A stretch of 64,000 nucleotides of DNA from Clavibacter nebraskensis NCPPB 2581 (GCF_000355695.1 NC_020891.1:496001-560000), one strand, 5' to 3'. Shown: positions 52,011 through 60,845, counted from the stretch's first letter. Translations and numbers: made by a program. Notes: a model not told the origin generated them from the sequence alone.

Positions 52011-52832
52011 TCAGAGCGTGATCGCCGCGAACCGCTCCAGCTCGACCCAGCCGTCGCGCCCGTCCGCGGGCGTACCGGTGCGCGCGGTCGCGGGCACGCC
52101 GAGCCGGTCGGCCGCGGCGAGCTGCGCCACGTCGTAGCCCGTGAGCGCGCCGATCTCCGACACCGCCACCTGGTAGGTGCGGTACGGCCCGAGCTCCGGT
52201 GCGTCCGGCGTCGCGGACTGCCGGTCCAGGTCGCCGAGCTCCGGCGCCTGGTCGAGCAGGTACGCCGTGGCCGCGAGCCGGTCGCCCGAGACCCAGGCCG
52301 CGATCTTCCAGAACATGAGCGGGATCCGCACGCCGCGGTACACGGGGTCGTCGTCCGAGAACACGGGGCCGGTGAGGACCGTCATGCGCCGGTCGCCGAG
52401 GTCCGCGTTGTCGAGCACGTAGTCCTCGAGACCGAGCCACAGCTCCTTGGACTGGTTGAACTCCGCCGCCTGCGGGGCCGCGTTCGTGTAGACGAAGGTG
52501 TCCGCGCTCGCGCGGGCGGCCTCCGCGATGTCGCCCCACACGGGATCCCTCCGCCGCACCAGGTGCCCGCGGTCGATGTCGTTGCGGGCGTACAGCTCGG
52601 GGCCGCACTGCTGGTCGGCAGGCAGGCGCGGATCCAGGTGCCAGTCGTCGGAGCGCTCGACGTCGACGAGGCGCGCGCCGTCGATGTTCACGGCGGTCAG
52701 CGCGGCGAGGCGCCGGTCGGTGTCCATGAGCACCGTGAAGTGCAGGTAGTCGAGCCGCACGGGCCGCGCGACGGCCGGGGCCTCCGGCAGCGGGAGGGCG
52801 ATGGGCAGGAAGTCGAGGTCGTAGCCGTCCAT
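52011..52832 (-). CDS. DNA/RNA non-specific endonuclease (Serratia-type)
   Basis: 273 residues. The active site is intact: LYARNDIDRGHLVRRRDP (DRGH, general base His) and the Mg-binding Asn in APQAAEFNQSKELW. VLTGPVFSDDDPVYRGVRIPLMFWKI is also typical. No signal peptide is visible at the N-terminus (starts MDGYDLDFLPI), so it is cytoplasmic or exported by a non-Sec route, in which case an immunity protein would be expected; none is evident next to it. It lies 10 bases from the MFS gene end, convergent. Confidence 0.88.
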   Translation of the reverse strand: MDGYDLDFLPIALPLPEAPAVARPVRLDYLHFTVLMDTDRRLAALTAVNIDGARLVDVERSDDWHLDPRLPADQQCGPELYARNDIDRGHLVRRRDPVWGDIAEAARASADTFVYTNAAPQAAEFNQSKELWLGLEDYVLDNADLGDRRMTVLTGPVFSDDDPVYRGVRIPLMFWKIAAWVSGDRLAATAYLLDQAPELGDLDRQSATPDAPELGPYRTYQVAVSEIGALTGYDVAQLAAADRLGVPATARTGTPADGRDGWVELERFAAITL

Positions 52833-52917
52833 GCCCGGAGCCTATGCCCGGCCCCGGACGCTCGACCGGCCGGCCGGGTGGACGCCCGGAGGCGGGCGGG
52901 CGGCGGGATGCCCCGGG

Positions 52918-53577
52918 TCAGGCCCGGCGGAGGGGAGCGGTGGCGCGCCCGCGCGCGAGCTCCGCGAACACGTCCGTGGTGAGCCGGTACGCGTGCTCGA
53001 CCTCGGCGACGACCCGGGCGCGCTCGTCGTCGTCCCACGGCGCCTGGTCGAGCGCCTCCCGGTAGGTGCTGCAGAAGCGCCGCGGCTCGGCGATCTCCGC
53101 GAAGAGGTAGAGCCCGACGCCGTTGGTGTCGAAGCCGAACTGGCGCTGCAGGAGCGAGCGGAGGAGCCGGCCGCCGGACAGGTCGCCGAGGTAGCGCGTG
53201 TAGTGGTGCGCGACGAAGCCGCCCACCCAGACCGACGCGACCTGCTCGATCCGCTCGACGTACGCGGCCGTGCTCGCGAGCGGCTCGACGACATCGCGCC
53301 AGTCGGGCCCGACCAGGAAGTCGAGGTCGGCCTCGATGGCCGGGAGGCGCGTGAGGCGGGGGCTGATGAAGCGCGCCGCGACGGGATCCGCCGCCATGCG
53401 CGCGGTCGCCGCCTCGATGGCGCGGTAGACGAAGTAGTGCTGGGCGACGAGCGCGACGTAGTCGTCGCGGCAGCCGCGGCCGGTGACGAGCGCGGTCATG
53501 AAATCGTCCGCGTCCTGCGCCTCGGCGCGCGGTCGTGCGCGGTCGCGGAGGGCCTCGGTGAGGGAGACGACGGTCAT
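52918..53577 (-). CDS. hmuO: Heme oxygenase homologue, HmuO-like, lacking the proximal His
   Basis: 219 residues with the heme oxygenase fold. The distal helix is well kept: FVAHHYTRYLGDLSGGRLL, including the Asp and Gly residues of the active site, and YFVYRAIEAATARMAADP. At the N-terminus, where HmuO has the haem-ligating His eight residues before the FM pair, this protein has Ala (RPRAEAQDADDFM). So it may bind haem differently or not at all. An iron box overlaps its promoter and no ribosome site is seen, suggesting a nearly leaderless, iron-repressed mRNA. Expected product if active: biliverdin, CO and iron. Confidence 0.85.
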   Translation of the reverse strand: MTVVSLTEALRDRARPRAEAQDADDFMTALVTGRGCRDDYVALVAQHYFVYRAIEAATARMAADPVAARFISPRLTRLPAIEADLDFLVGPDWRDVVEPLASTAAYVERIEQVASVWVGGFVAHHYTRYLGDLSGGRLLRSLLQRQFGFDTNGVGLYLFAEIAEPRRFCSTYREALDQAPWDDDERARVVAEVEHAYRLTTDVFAELARGRATAPLRRA

Positions 53578-53580
53578 GAT

Positions 53581-53599
53581 GTAGGTGAGCCTAACCTCA
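53581..53599 (-). promoter_or_regulatory. DtxR/IdeR-type iron box upstream of the heme oxygenase gene
   Basis: GTAGGTGAGCCTAACCTCA matches 16 of 19 positions of the consensus TTAGGTWAGSCTAACCTAA. It starts four bases upstream of the ATG. On the minus strand it contains TAGGCT, a fair -10, so repressor binding would block polymerase. This predicts repression of the heme oxygenase homologue when iron is plentiful. Confidence 0.8.
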
Positions 53600-53656
53600 T
53601 CTGCCGGCCGGGCGGAAGAGGCGTCGGACGCTGTCCTGCCGACCCTCGGCCGCGAC

Positions 53657-54049
53657 TCAGGAGGCGGCGGCGAAGAACACGAGGCCGAGCAGCGGCGGCA
53701 CGCCCTGGATGAGCGCGGGGATGAGGTACTTCTTGCCCGTGCTCGCGATGATGATCGACGCCAGCACCATGCACGCCGTGGTGAACAGCACGAGCGTGAG
53801 GCCGGCGGGGACGTTGCCGACGAAGTAGAGGATCAGCCCGAGGTCGGCGCCGAGCGCGAGGAACAGGTTGTAGAAGCCCTGGTTGTAGGCCCACGGCTTG
53901 ATGATGAGCGCCTTCTCCTGGTCGGCCACGCCGAAGCGCTTCCAGGCGAACGGCTTCTCGAACCAGACGCTCTCGAGGAGGAAGAAGAACACGTGCAGCA
54001 GGGCCGCGAGCGCGACGAAGATGGTTCCGGTGGCGGCTACTGCGGTCAT
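53657..54049 (-). CDS. DUF1304 membrane protein
   Basis: 130 residues, four TM segments: IFVALAALLHVFFFLLESVWF, then NQGFYNLFLALGADLGLILYFVG, LVLFTTACMVLASIIIA, and LIQGVPPLLGLVFF. The LESVWF and QGFYNLFLA motifs are diagnostic of DUF1304. Function unknown. ATG at 54049. It is 79 bases upstream of the heme oxygenase gene on the same strand; the iron box lies between, so they are separate units. Confidence 0.88.
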   Translation of the reverse strand: MTAVAATGTIFVALAALLHVFFFLLESVWFEKPFAWKRFGVADQEKALIIKPWAYNQGFYNLFLALGADLGLILYFVGNVPAGLTLVLFTTACMVLASIIIASTGKKYLIPALIQGVPPLLGLVFFAAAS

Positions 54050-54149
54050 GATCCCTCGCTCTGGCGGCAGCGTGCCGCGTCGCGCCCAGGCTAGCGCGGC
54101 CGGGCCCCCGCTCGGGGTGGCGCGGCGGCGGACGGAGCTACGGCGAGCG

Positions 54150-55175
54150 TCAGGCGTGGACGTCGACCACGACGCGTCCGCTCGACGCGCCCGCGAGGAT
54201 CCGCTCGCCCGCGGCGATCGCGCCGTCCAGCGGCACGGTCGTCGTGATGGAGTCGAGGAGCGCGGGGTCGAGGTCGGTCGCGAGCCGGGCCCACGCCTCC
54301 CGCCGCAGCGCGGCCGGCGCCTCGACCGAGTTGATGCCGGCGAGCGTGACGGCGCGGAGGATGAAGGGCAGCACGGTGCCCGGCAGGTCGGGGCCCTGCG
54401 CGAGCCCGGCCGCCGTGACGACACCGCCCCAGCGGGTCTGCGCGAGGACGTTGACGAGGGTCGCGCTGCCGACGCTGTCGACCGCGCCCGCCCAGCGGAC
54501 GCTCTGCAGCGGTCGGCCCGGCTCGCCGAGCTCGGAGCGGTCGATCGCCTCGGCCGCGCCGAGCGCGCGCAGCCGGTCGCCGAGCTCGTCGACGCGGCCG
54601 GTCGACGCGACCACCCGGTGGCCGAGGCGGGCGAGGAGCGCGACGGCCACGGATCCGACCCCGCCGCCCGCGCCCGTCACGAGGACGTCGCCGGATCCGG
54701 GCTCCACGCCGCCGCGCTCGAGCGCGAGCACCGAGAGCATCGCGGTGAAGCCCGCCGTGCCGATGGCGGCGGCGCGCGCCGCGGACATGCCGTCGGGCAC
54801 GCGCACCAGTGCGTGGGCCGGGACGCGCACGCGCTCGGCCAGCCCGCCGTCGCGGCTCTCGCCGAGGCCGGCGCCGTTCAGGACGACCAGGTCGCCGGGC
54901 GCGAAGTCCTCGGATCCGCCCGCCGCGACCGTGCCGACCGCGTCGATCCCGGCCACCAGCGGGCTGGTGCGCGCGATGCCGGGCCGGCCGCCGAGCAGCA
55001 TGCCGTCCTTGTAGTTGAGGCTGGAGAAGAGCACGTCGAGCACGACCTCGCCGTCGCCGGGTCCGTCGGCGCCGCCTGTCGCCTGCTCGTCGGGGAGGTC
55101 GCGCAGCGCGACCTCGATGCCCTTCGAGCCGTCGTCGGGTACGGTCTTCTCGGCCACGAGCGCGCGGTAGGTCAT
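54150..55175 (-). CDS. AcuI/YhdH-like NADPH-dependent acrylyl-CoA reductase (MDR family)
   Basis: 341 residues, zinc-free medium-chain reductase. LFSSLNYKDGMLLGGRPGIARTSPLVAGIDAVGTV is the YhdH/AcuI signature, LVTGAGGGVGSVAVALLARLGHRVVASTGR is the NADPH Rossmann fold, and LGAAEAIDRSEL follows. Such enzymes reduce acryloyl-CoA or quinones. No dimethylsulfoniopropionate or propionate pathway genes are next to it, so the substrate is left open. Confidence 0.88.
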   Translation of the reverse strand: MTYRALVAEKTVPDDGSKGIEVALRDLPDEQATGGADGPGDGEVVLDVLFSSLNYKDGMLLGGRPGIARTSPLVAGIDAVGTVAAGGSEDFAPGDLVVLNGAGLGESRDGGLAERVRVPAHALVRVPDGMSAARAAAIGTAGFTAMLSVLALERGGVEPGSGDVLVTGAGGGVGSVAVALLARLGHRVVASTGRVDELGDRLRALGAAEAIDRSELGEPGRPLQSVRWAGAVDSVGSATLVNVLAQTRWGGVVTAAGLAQGPDLPGTVLPFILRAVTLAGINSVEAPAALRREAWARLATDLDPALLDSITTTVPLDGAIAAGERILAGASSGRVVVDVHA

Positions 55176-55239
55176 GCCGTCACGCTACGCCCGGGAGCCG
55201 CGGCGACGCGAGCGAGGGCGATCCGCCGGCCGGCCGGGC

Positions 55240-56265
55240 TCAGCCGAAGAGGATCGCGGCCTCGTCGTAGCGGTGCTGCGGCACAGTCTTGAGTCGGCCG
55301 AGCGCCTCCTCGAAGCCCACGTGCACGATGTCGGTGCCGCGGAGCGCGACCATGCGGCCCCAGTGCCCGTCGCGCACGCTGTCGACCGCGGCGAGGCCGA
55401 GGCGGGTGGCGAGCACGCGGTCGTACGACGACGGGGTGCCGCCGCGCTGGATGTGGCCGAGGGTCGTCGCCCGGGTCTCGATGCCCGTGCGCTCCTCGAT
55501 GATGGGCGCGATCTGCTCGCCGATGCCGCCGAGCCGCGGGCGGCCGAAGGCGTCGAGCCCGCGCTCGCCGTGCGCGTCCGACGCGTGCTCGGGGATGAAG
55601 CCCTCCGCGACGACGACGAGCGGAGCGCGCCCGCGGTCGTAGGCGGAGCGGACCCAGCCGATGATCTCGTCCATGCTCGTCTTCTGCTCGGGGATGAGGA
55701 TCGCGTGCGCGCCCGCGGCCATGCCGGAGTGCAGTGCGATCCAGCCGACGTGGCGGCCCATGACCTCGGCCACCATGCAGCGGCTGTGCGAGTCGCCCGT
55801 GGTGCGGAGGCGGTCCATGGCGTCGGTCGCGATCTGCACCGCGGTGTCGAAGCCGAACGTGTAGTCGGTGGCGTCGAGGTCGTTGTCGACGGTCTTGGGG
55901 ACGCCGACGATCTTGAGCCCCGCGTCGGTGAGGCGCTTCGCGGCCGCGAGCGTGCCCTCGCCGCCGATGGCGAGGATCGCGTCGATGCCGAGGCGGTCGA
56001 GGTTCTCCTGGATCCGCTCCACGCCGCCGTCGCCCTCGAACGGGTTCGTGCGGCTGGTGCCGAGGATCGTGCCGCCCTGCTTGCCGATGCCCTGGATGTC
56101 GCGGCGCGCGAGCGGCATGACGTCGCCGTCGACGACACCCCGCCAGCCGTCGCGGAAGCCCACGAACTCCTGCTTGTGGATGGTCGTTCCCTTGAGCACC
56201 GCCCCACGGATGACCGCGTTGAGTCCGGGGCAGTCTCCGCCTGAGGTGAGGATTCCGATGCGCAC
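55240..56265 (-). CDS. pfkA: 6-Phosphofructokinase (group III, ATP type likely)
   Basis: Glycolysis: fructose-6-phosphate to fructose-1,6-bisphosphate. 341 residues: ILTSGGDCPGLNAVIRG, the phosphoryl-donor loop IGGEGTLAAAKRL and VPKTVDNDLDATDYTFGFDTA (catalytic Asp). In family terms Gly at position 104 with Lys at 124 is the actinobacterial pattern shared by Streptomyces ATP enzymes and some pyrophosphate enzymes, so ATP use is likely but not certain. GTG start at 56265 with a weak ribosome site. Confidence 0.94.
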   Translation of the reverse strand: MRIGILTSGGDCPGLNAVIRGAVLKGTTIHKQEFVGFRDGWRGVVDGDVMPLARRDIQGIGKQGGTILGTSRTNPFEGDGGVERIQENLDRLGIDAILAIGGEGTLAAAKRLTDAGLKIVGVPKTVDNDLDATDYTFGFDTAVQIATDAMDRLRTTGDSHSRCMVAEVMGRHVGWIALHSGMAAGAHAILIPEQKTSMDEIIGWVRSAYDRGRAPLVVVAEGFIPEHASDAHGERGLDAFGRPRLGGIGEQIAPIIEERTGIETRATTLGHIQRGGTPSSYDRVLATRLGLAAVDSVRDGHWGRMVALRGTDIVHVGFEEALGRLKTVPQHRYDEAAILFG

Positions 56266-56303
56266 TCGTCCATCATGGGGCACGGGTCCGCGAGACTGGC
56301 CGG

Positions 56304-57011
56304 ATGGACCCCGCACCCGACGGCCGCCCCCATCCCGCCTCGCCCGCGACGGGCGACCTCGACCGCCTCGCGCGCCGCGCGCTCGGCCTCGTCCGAGACG
56401 GCCGCCGCGCGATCCTCGCCATCGCGGGCAGCCCCGGCGCCGGCAAGACGACGCTCGCGCGCGCGCTGGTGGCGCGCATCGACGCGCTGGACGGCGAGGG
56501 CACCGCGGCGTACGTGCCGATGGACGGCTTCCACCTCGCCAACGCCACGCTCGACCGGCTGGGCCGCCGCGACCGCAAGGGCGCGATCGACACGTTCGAC
56601 GGAGGGGGCGTGCTCGCCCTCGTGCGGCGGATCCGCGCGGAGACCGAGCACGTCGTCTACGCGCCGTCCTTCGACCGGGCCGTCGACGAGGGCGTCGCGG
56701 GCGCCATCGCGGTGGATCCGGCCGTCCGGCTCGTCGTGGTCGAGGGGAACTACCTGCTCGTGGACGACGGCCCGTGGGGGCTGCTCCGCGCCGAGTTCCA
56801 CGAGGCGTGGTTCTGCGAGACCCCCGCAGACGCGCGCTTCTCGCGCCTGGTCGAGCGGCACACGGCCGGCGGACGCGATCCCGATGCCGCCGCGGCGTGG
56901 GCTCGCGACGTCGACGGCGTCAACGCGCGCCTCATCGAAGGCACCCGAGACCGCGCCGACCTCGTGGTGGACGGCACGGCCGCGGGCGTGCCAGCCGCGA
57001 TCACCGGCTAG
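56304..57011 (+). CDS. Nucleoside/nucleotide kinase family protein (P-loop)
   Basis: 235 residues. Walker A is AIAGSPGAGKTTLA (about residues 39-52), then VPMDGFHLANATLDRLGRRDRKGAIDTFDGGG, the uridine/pantothenate kinase-like substrate segment, YAPSFDRAVDEGVAG, and VVEGNYLLVDDGPW. The family includes fructose and pantothenate-like kinases of bacterial sugar loci; substrate not assigned. ATG at 56304. Divergent from pfkA (38 bases). Confidence 0.85.
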   Translation: MDPAPDGRPHPASPATGDLDRLARRALGLVRDGRRAILAIAGSPGAGKTTLARALVARIDALDGEGTAAYVPMDGFHLANATLDRLGRRDRKGAIDTFDGGGVLALVRRIRAETEHVVYAPSFDRAVDEGVAGAIAVDPAVRLVVVEGNYLLVDDGPWGLLRAEFHEAWFCETPADARFSRLVERHTAGGRDPDAAAAWARDVDGVNARLIEGTRDRADLVVDGTAAGVPAAITG

Positions 57012-57019
57012 CGCGCGGA

Positions 57020-57384
57020 TCACAGCTCGACGGTGCCGCGCTCCCCGACGTCCTTCGGACGCTCGCCCGTGATGGCGGCCTTGGCGTACTTGATCAGCGC
57101 GCTCGGTCTCGGGTGATCTCCGCGGTCCCGCGATGGAGAGGAACCCGTCGCCGGACTGCAGCGACACGTTCACCTGGTCGTCCGCGCGGATCTCGGCGGT
57201 CTTGTCGCTCGGATCCTGCGTGAAGAACCAGAGGTCGCCGTCGAGGTCGCGCTCCTGGCTGGCGAGCGGGCGGCTCACGAGCTGCCCGTGCGCGTTGACG
57301 GTGGTGAGGAGCGCGATGCGGGCGCCCTTCACGAGCTCGGCGACGCGCGCGGTCGTCCTGGTGGTCGTTCGTCGTGTCGGTCAT
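57020..57384 (-). pseudogene. Decayed pyridoxamine-5'-phosphate-oxidase-family general stress protein
   Basis: Read in pieces on the minus strand, it gives MTDTTNDHQDDRA, then after a shift VKGARIALLTTVNAHGQLVS and DLWFFTQDPSDKTAEIRADD to LSIAG, then after another shift EITRDRA, and finally IKYAKAAITGERPKDVGERG to a TGA. Frameshift 1 is in a CG run near 57345, frameshift 2 near 57128 (one G lost from GGG), and about 50 residues are missing between RDR and the IKYAKA segment near 57100. Intact relatives are about 160 residues and bind flavin. This copy cannot make that protein. Confidence 0.85.
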
Positions 57385-57449
57385 GCGGCCGACGCTCCGC
57401 GCGCGGCGGCGGGCCGGGCGGGGTCGGCGGCCGTGCGTACCCTGAGGGG

Positions 57450-58415
57450 ATGGACCAGGGCGGCGCGGAGGTGACGGCCCCCGACGCGCGCACGACCTAC
57501 CTGCCCGACCGCGAGGTCGACCTGCGGCTTGTGCTGCGTCCGCTGTTCCGTGGCGTCGTGGATCCGACCTGCCGCTGGGACCCGGCCCCGCCCGGATCCC
57601 GCCGCGCCGGCGTCTGGCGCACGGCGCGCACGCCACTCGGGAACGCCTCGCTACGGCTCGATCCGCGCGCAGACGGCGGCGTCGAGGCGCGCGCCTGGGG
57701 CCCCGGCGCCGAGTGGGCGGTCGCCGGCGTGCCGGAGCTGCTGGGCGAGGGCGACGACTGGTCCGACCTCGACGTCTCCGCCCACCCGCTCCTCCGCGAC
57801 GCGCACCGCCGCCTGCCCGCGCTCCGGCTGATGCGCACGAACCACGTGTTCGAGGCGATGGCGTCCGCGGTGCTCGAGCAGAAGGTCACCGGGCTCGAGG
57901 CCCGACGCGCGTGGCGGCAGCTGATCCTCGCGTACGGCGAGCCCGCGCCCGGCCCCGTGCCGACCGGCATGCGCGTGCTGCCGTCGCCCGAGCGCTGGCG
58001 GCTCATCCCGTCGTGGGAGTGGCACCGCGCGGGCGTGGACCCGAAGCGGTCGCGCACGCTCATCTCCGTCGCGAGCTCGGCGGCGGGCCTCGAGCGCACG
58101 CTCGCGCTGGGCCGGGGGAGCGACGAGATCACGCGGCGGCTGCGGTCGATCCCGGGGGTCGGCATCTGGACGGCCGCGGAGACCACGCAGCGCGCCCACG
58201 GGGATCCCGACTCCGTCAGCGTCGGCGACTACCACGTGCACGACACCGTGGGATGGGCCCTCGTCGGCCACGCGGTCGACGACGACGGGATGCTGGAGCT
58301 GCTCGAGCCATGGCGCGGCCAGCGTCAGCGGGTGATGCGCCTCATCGAGGCGAGCGGGTTCCGGAAGCCGCGGTTCGGCCCGCGCATGACGGTGCAGGAC
58401 CACCGGACGCACTGA
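57450..58415 (+). CDS. DNA-3-methyladenine glycosylase family protein (AlkA/HhH-GPD)
   Basis: Base-excision repair of alkylated purines. 321 residues: MRTNHVFEAMASAVLEQKVTGLEARRAWRQL, then the helix-hairpin-helix SIPGVGIWTAAETTQRAHGDPDSVSVGDYHVHDTVGW, with the catalytic Asp in GDYHV (about residue 263). The N-terminal ~90 residues differ from E. coli AlkA. ATG 57450; a GTG a few codons later is possible. It is next to the decayed gene at 57384. Confidence 0.87.
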   Translation: MDQGGAEVTAPDARTTYLPDREVDLRLVLRPLFRGVVDPTCRWDPAPPGSRRAGVWRTARTPLGNASLRLDPRADGGVEARAWGPGAEWAVAGVPELLGEGDDWSDLDVSAHPLLRDAHRRLPALRLMRTNHVFEAMASAVLEQKVTGLEARRAWRQLILAYGEPAPGPVPTGMRVLPSPERWRLIPSWEWHRAGVDPKRSRTLISVASSAAGLERTLALGRGSDEITRRLRSIPGVGIWTAAETTQRAHGDPDSVSVGDYHVHDTVGWALVGHAVDDDGMLELLEPWRGQRQRVMRLIEASGFRKPRFGPRMTVQDHRTH

Positions 58416-58451
58416 GCGCCGTCCCGCGGCGGCGCCCGGCGGGCCCTCGGG

Positions 58452-59252
58452 TCAGCTGTCGGCCGCGATGCCGGCGGGCAGGTCCGCGCCGGCCTTCGTG
58501 AGCGCGTCCACGAGGTCCTGGCCGGCGACCGTCGTGATGATGTCGCCCTGGATGCGCAGCGTCGGGGTGCCCGTGACGCCCGCGGAGGTCGCGTCGGAGG
58601 TGTTGCCCGTGATCCACGACGAGTACTTGCCCTCGGCCACGCACGTGCGCGCCGCGTCCGCGGTGACGCCCTGCGTGGTGAGCCAGGTGACGAAGTCGGC
58701 GTGGGTCCACGAGTCGGTGAGGGTGGAGTGGTTGTCGAACAGCGCCGAGTGCACGGCCGACCACTTGTCGGGCTCCTCGGCGAGCACGCACGCGGCGGCG
58801 CTGCCCGCGACCACGCCGTACTTCGTGACGATCTGGATGGGGTGGTACACGATGCGCACCTGGCCCGTGGCGGCGATCCGGTCGAGCAGCGGGCCGGTCT
58901 CGGCCTCGTACTGCGCGCAGTGGGGGCACGAGTAGTCCTCGTAGACGTCCATGGTCACGGGGGCGTCGGCCGCCCCGACGCTGACGCCGGTGGGCTCGGT
59001 CGCGATGCGCACCTGGTCCCCCGTGGAGAGCGCCGCCGTCGTGTCCTGCACGGGGCCCGCGGCGCTCGCCGCCTGGGACTGCCCGAGGAGGTAGACGCCG
59101 CCGGCGATGGCCGCGATGACGATGACGAGGCCGCCCGCGACGGAGAACTGGGTGATGAGGCGGCGGCGCTTGCGGCGCCGGTCGTCGAGGGCCCTCTCGA
59201 TGCGTGCCTTCTCGCGGATCGCGCGTACCTTCTCGTTCTCATGCCGGGCCAT
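58452..59252 (-). CDS. DsbA-family thiol-disulfide protein, membrane-anchored
   Basis: 266 residues: a Lys/Arg-rich cytoplasmic start, one TM (VAGGLVIVIAAIAGGVYLLGQ, about 38-58), then an extracytoplasmic DsbA domain with YEDYSCPHCAQYEAETGP (CPHC site) and VTGTPTLRIQGD (cis-Pro loop). In actinobacteria these proteins introduce disulfides into exported proteins. Its electron partner (VKOR or DsbB) is not in this window. Confidence 0.92.
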   Translation of the reverse strand: MARHENEKVRAIREKARIERALDDRRRKRRRLITQFSVAGGLVIVIAAIAGGVYLLGQSQAASAAGPVQDTTAALSTGDQVRIATEPTGVSVGAADAPVTMDVYEDYSCPHCAQYEAETGPLLDRIAATGQVRIVYHPIQIVTKYGVVAGSAAACVLAEEPDKWSAVHSALFDNHSTLTDSWTHADFVTWLTTQGVTADAARTCVAEGKYSSWITGNTSDATSAGVTGTPTLRIQGDIITTVAGQDLVDALTKAGADLPAGIAADS

Positions 59253-59327
59253 GCCGACGATCCTAGGGATCCGCAGGGCCGCGCCCCTGGGAGGCGCCAC
59301 AGCGCCTCGTATGGATAGGCTCGGCGC

Positions 59328-60281
59328 GTGCCCGACGACGTGACGTACGTACCCCGCCTCCCCACCGGTCAGCAGCACGAGCTCGTCGCGGAGGTGGACG
59401 GCCGGACCCAGCGCATCGTGATCGCCGAGGTCGGCGCCGCGCTCCGCGTGCTCCAGGTGGACGGGACCGACCTCGTGCAGGCCTACCCCGACGAGGCCCG
59501 GCCCCCCTTCTGCAGCGGCATCGTGCTCGCGCCGTGGCCCAACAGGATCCGCGACGGCGTCTGGGAGCAGGATGGCGTCACGCACCAGCTCGACATCACC
59601 GAGGTCGACCGCGAGAACGCGATCCACGGGCTGCTCCTGCACTCGCCGTACCGCCTCGTGGAGCGCGACGAGGTCTCCGTGACGCTCGCCGCCGACGTCC
59701 ACCCGCAGCGCGGCTACCCCTTCGCCCTCGAGACGAGCGTGCGCTACGAGCTCACGGGCTCCGGCGTGCGCGTCACGCACGTGATCCGCAACGTCGGCGA
59801 CGCGGACGCGCCCGTCGCCGTGGGGACGCACCCGTTCCTCCGCGTGGGCGACGTGCCCACCGAGGACCTCGAGGTCGTCATCGACGCGCCCACCCACATC
59901 GAGGTGGATCCCGTGCGCCTCAACCCCACGGGCGCCCAGACCCCGGTCGAGGGCACCCGCTACGACCTGCGCCAGGGCGTGCGCGTGCGCGACGCGCAGC
60001 TCGACGACGCGTGGGCCGACGCCCGCGTGGTCGACGGCGTCACGCGGCACGGCGTCCAGGCTCCCGACGGCCGCCGCACCGAGATCTGGGCCGATGGCGA
60101 GTTCACCTACTGGCAGGTCTTCGTCACGCCGTGGTACCCCGTCGCCGACGGCCACGTGTGGGCCGTCGCGGTGGAGCCGATGACGGCGCCGGCCGACGCG
60201 TTCAACTCGGGCGACGGCCTCATCACGCTCGCGCCTGGATCCGAGTGGTCGGGCACCTGGGGCATCGACCTGCACGACTGA
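59328..60281 (+). CDS. Aldose 1-epimerase family protein
   Basis: 317 residues of the galactose-mutarotase fold. FCSGIVLAPWPNRIRDG carries the conserved Asn/Arg, ENAIHGLLLHSPYRL the catalytic His, PVAVGTHPFLRVGD a second conserved His, and FITL-type ending VEPMTAPADAFNSGDGLITLAPG holds the catalytic Glu. GTG start at 59328. Likely interconverts sugar anomers; the sugar is not clear. Confidence 0.9.
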   Translation: MPDDVTYVPRLPTGQQHELVAEVDGRTQRIVIAEVGAALRVLQVDGTDLVQAYPDEARPPFCSGIVLAPWPNRIRDGVWEQDGVTHQLDITEVDRENAIHGLLLHSPYRLVERDEVSVTLAADVHPQRGYPFALETSVRYELTGSGVRVTHVIRNVGDADAPVAVGTHPFLRVGDVPTEDLEVVIDAPTHIEVDPVRLNPTGAQTPVEGTRYDLRQGVRVRDAQLDDAWADARVVDGVTRHGVQAPDGRRTEIWADGEFTYWQVFVTPWYPVADGHVWAVAVEPMTAPADAFNSGDGLITLAPGSEWSGTWGIDLHD

Positions 60282-60380
60282 CCGGTGCGCGGTCGTCGCC
60301 TCCGGGCGCCGCGTGCGGGGCCGTGGTCGGAAACCGAAGCGGCCCGGGACGCCCGGCGCCGACCGTTCTAGCGTCGGAGG

Positions 60381-60845
60381 ATGACCGTCACCAGCGCGAC
60401 CACAGCCCTCGACTCCATCACCGGCGTGCACCACGTGCGCCTCTCCGTCACCGACCTCGGCCGCTCGCGCGCCTTCTACGAGGGCGTGCTGGGCCTCACC
60501 CCCGCCATCGAGAGCGAGGGCGACGTGAGCGACCCCGCCGTGCGCGAGGATCCCGCCCAGTACTTCGGCGGCGTCATCTACGGAGTGGGCTCGCAGCTGC
60601 TCGGCCTCCGTCCCGTCTCGGACGGCGGGGCCGCGGGCGACGGCGCCGCATTCGACCCCGCGACCCGCGGCCTCGACCACGTGAGCCTCCAGGTCGGGTC
60701 GCGCGACGACCTCGTCCGTGCGGCGGCGCTGTTCGCGGAGCGCGGCATCGCGCACGGCGAGGTCATCGACTTCCCGACGGGCATGTCGATCCTCTCGGTG
60801 CAGGACCCGGACGACATCAACGTGGAGCTCGTCGTCGCGGGCTGA
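60381..60845 (+). CDS. VOC-family (glyoxalase/dioxygenase fold) protein
   Basis: 154 residues: two beta-alpha-beta-beta-beta modules, ITGVHHVRLSVTDLGRSRAFYEGVLGL with the first metal His (HHV), GLDHVSLQVGSRDDLVRAAALFAERGI with the second, and VQDPDDINVELV with the Glu. Enzyme type (glyoxalase, dioxygenase or resistance protein) is unknown. It precedes the OhrR-like gene by 66 bases. Confidence 0.85.
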   Translation: MTVTSATTALDSITGVHHVRLSVTDLGRSRAFYEGVLGLTPAIESEGDVSDPAVREDPAQYFGGVIYGVGSQLLGLRPVSDGGAAGDGAAFDPATRGLDHVSLQVGSRDDLVRAAALFAERGIAHGEVIDFPTGMSILSVQDPDDINVELVVAG

